Of a stretch of DNA of 64,000 nucleotides, positions 57,495 to 64,000 are shown piece after piece (the stretch's first letter is position 1; every line of letters starts with the position of its first letter). Both the position numbers and the translations under genes were made by a program. The notes beneath the pieces are model-generated. The model worked only from the letters and a program-made list of their open reading frames with translations. It was not told the origin of the DNA and did not search any database. The stretch is from Penicillus capitatus (taxonomy: Eukaryota > Chlorophyta): positions 124,001 to 188,000 of the forward strand of contig OZ287700.1 of assembly GCA_965649825.1 (NCBI GenBank), given 5' to 3'.

Positions 57495-60266
57495 CTACTC
57501 TCCAATCTGAGGCCAAGCTGGAAACACGCGTTTGTAAAGTGAGACACAGATGGTATCGTGATGTTGGATGTTTCCATCGAAGTAGCATTTCATGAGCCCC
57601 TTGGTGCCCAAACTCTCCTTTATGTATCCCCTTCTTCCACACTTTGTCCACAATTCCAGTGGCTTGAACCATCGAACGTCATCGGGATTGTGGAACATGC
57701 CTTTGACGACGGCACTCTTCTTCACAGCTTTGCTCACACGTCCCGTCAACACGATATGCTTCAGGATGATGCGATCGGGAGCGCAGGACTGAAGCGACCC
57801 AGTGAATGCCAGTTTAGGCGATACTGACCCATCGGCATGTGTCTTGAAAGCCAGCAATGGCATAGAGGGGAAGGTGATCTGACTATAGACGCTTGCTATA
57901 CTGTGATGCCCTGCATGCAAGAATCGCTCCATGTAATGTTTGTCACATCTAAGGGAATCACACGTTGTCCAGATCGAAAGCATGTGGCATGACTATCTAC
58001 CTGACGTTGTCTGATGAAAAGAGGGGTGCAGTGGAGAACCAACGAAAGCCAGAAACGAAGAGAAACTGTTCTTTGTTGGCAATCGGCATTGGATAGTCGA
58101 TGGACTTGATGACCCTATAGTGCACAACAGACATCTTTACTTCATGGCGCATCAGGCCGACAGCAAAGAGTGGCCCAGATGCTCCCTGTAGGAACTGTTC
58201 CACTTGGCTCTCGATCTCGTGAGCAGTAGATGTTGGCACATCCTTAATCACGAGACGGATTCTTGTGCAGGCAGGGACCGAATTCGGCAGCTGTTCTCTA
58301 AGAATCTCACTCTTTGCCGATTTCATGGCATGGGCAAAACTGTCGAACTCAAAAATGCGTGAGTAATCTCTTGGGAGATCCGATTTGGCATCCCAAGGAC
58401 TGGTGCGGAAACTCTTCAGCCCTCTGCAGACGTCGTGTCGGATGAGATCGGTAAAGCAGAGTGGATGGTGGGACCTGTAGTGTTGGAAGCGAACGCGAGC
58501 GGGTTCATCCGGAGGAACCTTCATCTCATTCGGAAACCGCTTCTCCTCCTCTTCCTTCTCCTCTTTCTCAGCCGCGTCCATTTCTTCATCCTGCCAGCTG
58601 AGATTATCGCTGTCGGCCATGGCGCTCGCAGCTAAAGCAGAGACGTCACATCAAGCTTTGCTCCGTCACGAACGCACCGGCACCCTCGCTGTGTGCTTCA
58701 CGAATGGCATCGAGGTCTTCTGTATCGTCTTCATCGGACACCGTTTGCATCTTTTCAGACGAGGCATCGTCGTCTGAACCGTAAGAGGAAACGTCATCTG
58801 GGATCCATGCAGCTTGATATGCCGAGGTTCCTTTCGGCACGTGACGGACGGTCTGCTGTACGGCATCTTCAAACCTTCCTTCATCCACAGGCACCATCTC
58901 CTCCTCCACTGCGCATGCATTCTCCCGAATTAAGCTCTCCTGAAGAGACGGATCTGGATAAACGGCAGTTCCTTCGGTGCAGGTCGTTGTCGACAGATGG
59001 CCTCGCGGAAATGCCAAAGGAGTGATGCTTTCGACGGCGTAGTCTCCATGGGTAGAGATCGAGATGATCTGGTTGGCCGAGAGGACAGCATGTCGAACGT
59101 AGCCTTCCAACGACAGACAACACGTATCGTTCGATGCATCTGCCGCTGAGCGTTGACAGGATTGAATAAAGAGTGAGGGTCTTTGCTGGCGCCAATGCGG
59201 TATGGTGAATGCATCTGGCTGAAGTCGCAGCAACATGGAGCGCGCATCTGCTTCGTTGGCCAGGAGAAAGGGCTTGGCACTCTCGCCGATCTACATAGCA
59301 GAATCTGTGTGAGCTCGCGGCGATCGGCATCAAGAGCTCGTACTTCTGTTGAGATCTGTTTTGGGATGACATGTCTGATTGCATAACTGCTCTTTGAGCA
59401 TTTCGAATCGGGGTTTTGGATGACAGTGACAAAAGACGTGATGCCGACGGACTTGAAGAGATTCAGAGTGCGGATGCCCATTTTATCGATGCCTTTCTCG
59501 ATGCGTTTGCCATCGATGACGAAAATAACCAGCTCTGCTGTCATGAAGAGCTTCGTCAGTTCTAACGGATCCTGCACAGACGACGCCATCTACAGCTTAC
59601 GGCAAAGCAGATGCCAAACGATTGGCGCACACCTGCGATGGGCTGAGGATCGGAAGCAATGTCCATTTGATCTTCCGTGCACCCGGAAGGACGATATCAC
59701 ACATCGAATGCAAATCTGTCACCCAAACAAAAAGAGTGAGAAATCATCGCCCGAGTCACAAAAGAATGCCTGAATCGGGTTTCGTTTCTGAACAGGCCTT
59801 GAGAATGCAGCTGCGAACATCGGCGCCATCCACCGTCTGCATACCATGTCTTGTGCATCGTATGGCTGAATCGGTCGCGACATAGGCAGACCTGAGAGAG
59901 AGGAACCAAGGCGACAATACGGGGAATAAGATTCGAGGAACTTCTCAGCGATGTCCGCCGTGCCGCCCTGTATCAAAAACTCTCCCCGTTGGCGGCACTT
60001 CTCTTGAGTACCATCACCTTTGGGCAGCCGCCTCTTTTCTCTTGGCCCGGCGTCCTCGATGATCCTGTTTTGCAATACCTCTCGTCACTATAGACATCCA
60101 CGTTTTCCCTCGTCTGGAAAAAATCGGATGGATCACCCCTATGTATGGGTTCGTGGGTTTTCCAATACCGCCGGCCTCGCCGACCGCTGCTCTTGTGTGC
60201 CTGAACTCAACCGTCGTGTCTCTCTTACGTTCGACGCTGCACAAGGCGGCGCACCTTGTTCTTCAT
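57495..60266 (-). CDS. TSR1: Pre-40S ribosome maturation factor TSR1
   Basis: Start ATG 60266: KNKVRRLVQRRTHKSSGRRG (first intron GTAAGA...TTCAG), then IAKQDHRGRRAKRKEAAAQ, NLIPRIVALVPLS, MCDIVLPGARKIKWTLLPIL, LTKLFMTAELVIFVIDGKRI, LEGYVRHAVLSANQIISIST, VPKGTSAYQAAWIPDDVSSY, the acidic linker, FQHYRSHHPLCFTDLIRHDV, CRGLKSFRTSPWDAKSDLPR, and the C-terminus GMFHNPDDVRWFKPLELWTK with GRRGYIKESLGTKGLMKCYF and DTICVSLYKRVFPAWPQ. This is the full domain order of TSR1, a GTPase-like (inactive G domain) protein related to BMS1 that binds cytoplasmic pre-40S. An intron near 59720-59757 carries CTCACTCTTTTT. Other exon borders are approximate. Confidence 0.88.
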
Positions 60267-60459
60267 GATCGTACAGGAAAGGCGCCATGAACCGAAGTCA
60301 TTAACGCCGTTAACAACCTAGCGTCAACCAGTAGTTGCCCAGCAGCTATCCGTGGGCCAATGCGCATTTGTTGCAACTTTTTTCTCGCTTTATAAACATG
60401 TTCGCGCTAAGATCTGCACCGACTTCGTTGTTCTTCATACTTATTCCTCGTGCATCACA

Positions 60460-61890
60460 ATGGTTTTCATCGCCGACCTTCTCAAGCATATCGTCACATG
60501 CCTTTGGTGTGGGGCCGATATCCGGGGACGGCTAGATTTTGTCGAATTGTCTATTCTCTGTCCTCGCTGCTGCAAACGGGCAACACAGAGAGAAAAGCCC
60601 GTCATCACACGTTTCTACACCGTTCCTGAGTCCGACATACTGGAGCACGGCGCGCTGAGCACCGACGATTTGAAGCTGCTCAATTTTATGGTGCTGGAAA
60701 AAAAGAAACGCCGTGAATGGAATGGCATTCGATTCTATCTGCGAGGAGAGGTGCGTTACTTACGAAATCTCAGAAGGAAAATAGAACTGGAGAATGCCAT
60801 CGGCTTCGAAATCTCTGCAATAGACCCTTTGATTCGAAAACATATACTGGAGGATTATCTCACCGAGACCCTGTACTCTAGAGTGACGACGGAGCAGGTG
60901 ACGTCACGTTGTACTGTCAAGGATGCGGCGGTCGAAATTGTGAAGACCTACTCTTGGGCGTACCCTCCTGCAGCGATACAGTTTTGTATAGACTGTCCCA
61001 AAGCGCAGCCTCGTGATTTTGAAGCGTGGAGTGAGAAAATGACAGAGGCGTTGAGATTGGAAGGCGACAGGATTATGTCTCTCGTGCCCTCTGAATTCCG
61101 TGAAGATTTAGCAGAAGGGCCATTGAAGGATTGGTATGCAGCCTTTCAAAAGAGGGATCGGGATGCCATTCTGGGAACGTATCTCTCTGCTTGGTGCTGC
61201 CGAGAAACGGTGGAGGAGATTCTGAAGGACGGTGGGCAGAAAGACGCGTCGATATACAGCAGTTGTTGGAGATGGCGTTCATGGACAGCCGGTCCCGAAG
61301 ATCGCGTCGCTGCAAGACTCTCAGAATTTTGGAAACAGAGAACGAAAAGGAAAAAGCAGCTGCTGGAAGCACTGCACCAAAAGAGACTCAGTCTGCCTGA
61401 ATCGTGCGATTACTGTTCAAACTTTTTGGATGGAGAAAGCGAATACAATCTTAAAGAGATGGTCGGTATTGTTGATGTCAGAACACAGTTATGGAGGAAA
61501 CACCGAATACGGTTGGATAGCTCAAGAGGAGCGGCAGCTGTGATGTGTTTCCTCGACAATTTGAACGAAGTGAAGGTCGGACACTATGTTTCGGTAAAAA
61601 GAGGAGTGGAAACGGGAGCAGCTTATCCAGCCGATCTAAATGAGGAAGACGTGGAAGACGATCCACCTCCTCTAGAAGAAGACGTGGAAGAGTTGGTAAT
61701 TGAGCCTATGCCCCTTCCTCCAGACGCAGACGCTTGGGTAGATGGGCAGCCACCCGCTCCGAACGACGACGATGGTTGGGAAGATGCTATACTCGGTGTT
61801 GCAAACGATGGTTGGGGAGATGCTATACTCGGTGACGTAGAAGAGGAAAATTGGGCAGATGATCTTGCTGTTCTTTACGAGGAAGGTTAG
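60460..61890 (+). CDS. XPA-like zinc-ribbon family, paralogue D
   Basis: ATG 60460 (VFIADLLKHIVTCLWCG) gives 476 residues in one exon. C4 ribbon: CLWC...CPRC with 16 residues between pairs. Next ITRFYTVPESDILEHGALST with DDLKLL and WNGIRFYLRGEVRYLRNLRR. Core: AIQFCIDCPKAQPRDFEAWS, RLEGDRIMSLVP, GPLKDWYAAFQKRD and GPEDRVAARLSEFWKQR. C-terminal module: ESCDYCSNFLDGESEYNLKE with VKVGHYVSVKRGVETGAAYP. A 90-residue acidic tail carries repeated W-acidic motifs (GWEDAILG, GWGDAILG, NWADD). It is the longest member and the only one on the plus strand, 30 kb from the others. Function unknown; nucleic-acid binding is inferred. Confidence 0.75.
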   Translation: MVFIADLLKHIVTCLWCGADIRGRLDFVELSILCPRCCKRATQREKPVITRFYTVPESDILEHGALSTDDLKLLNFMVLEKKKRREWNGIRFYLRGEVRYLRNLRRKIELENAIGFEISAIDPLIRKHILEDYLTETLYSRVTTEQVTSRCTVKDAAVEIVKTYSWAYPPAAIQFCIDCPKAQPRDFEAWSEKMTEALRLEGDRIMSLVPSEFREDLAEGPLKDWYAAFQKRDRDAILGTYLSAWCCRETVEEILKDGGQKDASIYSSCWRWRSWTAGPEDRVAARLSEFWKQRTKRKKQLLEALHQKRLSLPESCDYCSNFLDGESEYNLKEMVGIVDVRTQLWRKHRIRLDSSRGAAAVMCFLDNLNEVKVGHYVSVKRGVETGAAYPADLNEEDVEDDPPPLEEDVEELVIEPMPLPPDADAWVDGQPPAPNDDDGWEDAILGVANDGWGDAILGDVEEENWADDLAVLYEEG

Positions 61891-62265
61891 TCATCACTCC
61901 TGGCGTTTGACGCCACTCCTCTGACACAGGCTCCGTAAAGATGGAGTCACGGGGGTGTCTGGTGAATGCAATCGAGGGGCTGCACCGGCGAAGACGCGTT
62001 AATCTAAGCGTCGTTGCTTGCTTGCTTGGATCGTGTATCGGAAGCGATGTCCGAACGTGACGTGCAAGAATCGAACCTCAGAAACTCGCACTTTATCGAA
62101 CTTGATCACCTCTATTCGTGCAGCAATGAACAATCCGTATTGTAACTTATATATAATGATGCTCTTCTTACTCTCGTGTCTTTGACTCCATTCTGCTTCC
62201 CGTTAGGTTCCGTTGCGATTCGTTTCAGGAAAAGCGTCATCCTTTGCAGAGAGTCGTTCGAACAC
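61891..62265. other. Intergenic region
   Basis: About 375 bp. A minus-strand GAGGTTCGATTCTTGC near 62066-62081 recalls a tRNA T-arm, but no matching D-arm or acceptor stem was found. Confidence 0.4.
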
Positions 62266-62973
62266 ATGTGCATCGACCATTCGCATCTCATTTTCGTGTA
62301 CGACACATCCGGTTCGCTACATGTCGTCTTTGAAGGTACCATCTGTGTCGAGAAGGCGGCGATTCATTTCGCACTGCGACAGAAAGAGATCTCGTGGTAT
62401 GAAAACCTATTCGAATGGTGCGCTGTTAATCCATTGACTGCCGTCGGTACACGATCTTCACTTCCGACGCTCGCATCGCAGCGCATGTGTGTGTCAAGGG
62501 AGCGCATGGGCAACAGTCCTTGGCGGATCCTTAGCATATCAGTGGTCACGTCCCATTCCTCTACAATTGAAGATCATACATTCGCGAATCTACGCTCAGG
62601 TTCGGCAGATGAGATGCAAGATGAAGGTATGAGTGTTGGATGGCGAAGGGATTTACTGTGGCGGCGCTCTGTGCCACCGGTATCATCAAAACCATGCAAA
62701 CGTCACATCAGAGCAAGCAACGAAGAGACTCATTGGAGAAACATTTGCCTTGAACAAGTGAATCTCGTTTCCGTACTAAAACACTTTTGTAAACTTTGGA
62801 TCCTCCCCGTCGACGGATTCCTCGAACACACGACTTTATTCTTCAGAATTGGACAGAAGAATCATATCTTCGTCGAGCTCAGGCGGCAGAGAACTGCCCG
62901 TTTCATTTTCTGTGTCGCTCTGAGGCGGCGGCGGGTCATGATCGACACGGACGTCGGTGGAGATCATACGTGA
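62266..62973 (+). CDS. Uncertain ORF, 235 codons
   Basis: Open from ATG 62266 to 62973 (CIDHSHLIFVYDTSGSLHVV ... LRRRRVMIDTDVGGDHT). No domain, signal or family was recognised, and its 3' 138 bp overlap antisense the end of the acidic minus-strand gene, whose frame is better supported. It may be a chance ORF. Confidence 0.18.
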   Translation: MCIDHSHLIFVYDTSGSLHVVFEGTICVEKAAIHFALRQKEISWYENLFEWCAVNPLTAVGTRSSLPTLASQRMCVSRERMGNSPWRILSISVVTSHSSTIEDHTFANLRSGSADEMQDEGMSVGWRRDLLWRRSVPPVSSKPCKRHIRASNEETHWRNICLEQVNLVSVLKHFCKLWILPVDGFLEHTTLFFRIGQKNHIFVELRRQRTARFIFCVALRRRRVMIDTDVGGDHT

Positions 62974-64000
62974 TGGTGATGTGACAGCTGAGGAGATCGT
63001 GGCAGGAGGATGCTCAAACGGCGTTTCTGCTTCGCAGTTCTGCGGCATCTCTGCCCCGCCTCGAGGCAGAACGGATTCTCCTGATGCAAAGCGATCTTCC
63101 GTTGACGTGACAGGTTCCACTTGACTGGATGCTTCCGCATGCTCTATGTCCTCCTTTTCGCTCTCTACTTCGTCGAAATCGTCTTCATACGAGTCAGCGT
63201 GACTGGCAGTCGATGATTCGCCCTCGATATCGTCCATCGCTCTTCTTTCAGCCACGATGACGTTTGGATTCGGCAAGCACGGCGATGACATCCCTTCGGC
63301 TGATGGGATCCCGTTTTCAACAGCTGACGCCGAAAAGAGCTCAGCAAATTTGGGAGGCACTGGCAAGACAGGAACATTCGACAGCCACTCTCCGTTGCAC
63401 GGTATTGGCAGACACGGACTGCTAAGAGCATCCTTGGATCCCAAATCCACCGTCACAGGCACCGTGACAGAATCTAGCGAATGCGAAACGAAAGGACGAC
63501 ATTCCCACGGAATCGCAACGGGACTGGGTTGAGCGATCACTTGAGCCGATTCCCCAAGAACAGTCGCCAGTGCTGTGCTCAACGATGTTGATGCCTCAGC
63601 AACGCACGCACTCTTTGTCGTTGGACAAGAAACGGCGACGGCTGGCTGTTCGGGAGCCTCGGGCACATGAAGCAGCGTGAGAAGTCGCTGAGCGTTTTCT
63701 TGCATGCATGGGAGATTGGCTTTGGAGACAGCATCGTTTGGATCACCCGTAGCGTCTGACGGCTCAGAATCGCCCGTCTCCGAAACGCCATCGGTATCGT
63801 CCGACATCGACCCAGCAAAGATCCCCTCAATTCTGGAACGTATGGCGGTGTCTTCTACCAAAGACTGTCGCAAAGTGCTTCTGGGAAAGAATGTCGATCC
63901 TCCAATGTCCACAGGATCTCCTCCAGCCGCATCCCATGTCATCAGAGAGCGTTTCATCTCCTCCTTCAAGATCTCGATGCGATGCCTCAATGCATCCTCC
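62836..64000 (-). CDS. Acidic, disordered protein (5' end outside window)
   Basis: Open on the minus strand from the window edge to a stop at 62836, at least 387 residues. The visible N-terminal part is a helix (ALRHRIEILKEEMKRSLMTW). The rest is Ser/Pro/Glu/Asp-rich, with DSYEDDFDEVESEKEDIEHA, a short motif seen in several centrosomal and ciliary scaffold proteins, and an acidic C-terminus GSSLPPELDEDMILLSNSEE. No catalytic domain appears in this part. A ciliary or centrosomal role would suit the window but rests only on the SYEDDFD motif. Confidence 0.55.
   Translation of the reverse strand, partial: EDALRHRIEILKEEMKRSLMTWDAAGGDPVDIGGSTFFPRSTLRQSLVEDTAIRSRIEGIFAGSMSDDTDGVSETGDSEPSDATGDPNDAVSKANLPCMQENAQRLLTLLHVPEAPEQPAVAVSCPTTKSACVAEASTSLSTALATVLGESAQVIAQPSPVAIPWECRPFVSHSLDSVTVPVTVDLGSKDALSSPCLPIPCNGEWLSNVPVLPVPPKFAELFSASAVENGIPSAEGMSSPCLPNPNVIVAERRAMDDIEGESSTASHADSYEDDFDEVESEKEDIEHAEASSQVEPVTSTEDRFASGESVLPRGGAEMPQNCEAETPFEHPPATISSAVTSPSRMISTDVRVDHDPPPPQSDTENETGSSLPPELDEDMILLSNSEE

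Noticed and set aside
62066-62081. tRNA T-arm-like GGTTCGATTC on the minus strand
   Set aside because: No D-arm or acceptor stem at the proper distance.

Overview
This window is nuclear DNA of a unicellular, flagellated, plastid-bearing eukaryote (an alga). Genes are dense, lie on both strands and are cut by very short GT-AG introns, mostly about 31-80 nt. Motile-cilium genes are present: a CCDC40 homologue and a roadblock dynein light chain. Plastid genes are also present: nuclear ycf66 with a presequence, a plastid-type aldo/keto reductase, a PPR-SMR protein and a TPR protein with a twin-arginine targeting region. Mitochondrial (MPC2, mS33), peroxisomal (ACAD11-like ending in SKL) and general eukaryotic genes (uL14, TSR1, ADAT3, RBBP4/MSI1, ZUFSP) complete a normal nuclear set. 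I cannot place the lineage from sequence alone.

Layout. 1-24.3 kb is a compact housekeeping block: secreted LTD nuclease (partial), CCDC40, DnaJ-type zinc protein, roadblock light chain, phosphatase, HAD phosphatase, multi-thioredoxin protein, Ycf66, aldo/keto reductase, PPR-SMR, cyclin-like protein, ACAD11-like, MiaB, UFM1-type peptidase. Neighbours often lie less than 100 bp apart, and MiaB and the peptidase share a TCATGA palindrome as their stop codons. 24.6-34.5 kb, all on the minus strand, holds three members of an undescribed zinc-ribbon family plus uL14, an RBBP4/MSI1 WD40 protein and an F-box/LRR protein. 35.6-42.0 kb is one large secreted/membrane beta-helix protein with an exact 387-bp tandem repeat. 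42-53.5 kb is gene-poor and rearranged. It contains a frameshifted copy of the zinc-ribbon family, an inverted pair of HIR/SPFH genes and, inside that pair, an inverted pair of elements with RNA polymerase III A/B boxes. 53.7-64 kb returns to dense genes: MPC2, a plastid TPR protein, ADAT3, mS33, an orphan, TSR1, a fourth zinc-ribbon paralogue and a partial acidic protein.

The most novel content is the paralogous family at 24.6-25.9, 26.4-27.5, 28.7-29.8 and 60.5-61.9 kb, with a decayed copy at 44.5-45.1 kb. It couples an N-terminal C4 zinc ribbon and following segment that resemble the XPA/Rad14 DNA-binding domain to a conserved core with the signature PLxD(V/W)xxx(F/Y)xKRD. The short introns often carry one of two long shared motifs, TGATGTGAC or CTCACTCTTTT, near the 3' end.

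Gene spans run from inferred start to stop and include introns. Splice sites were inferred by eye from reading-frame continuity, GT/AG ends and family similarity, not from transcripts.
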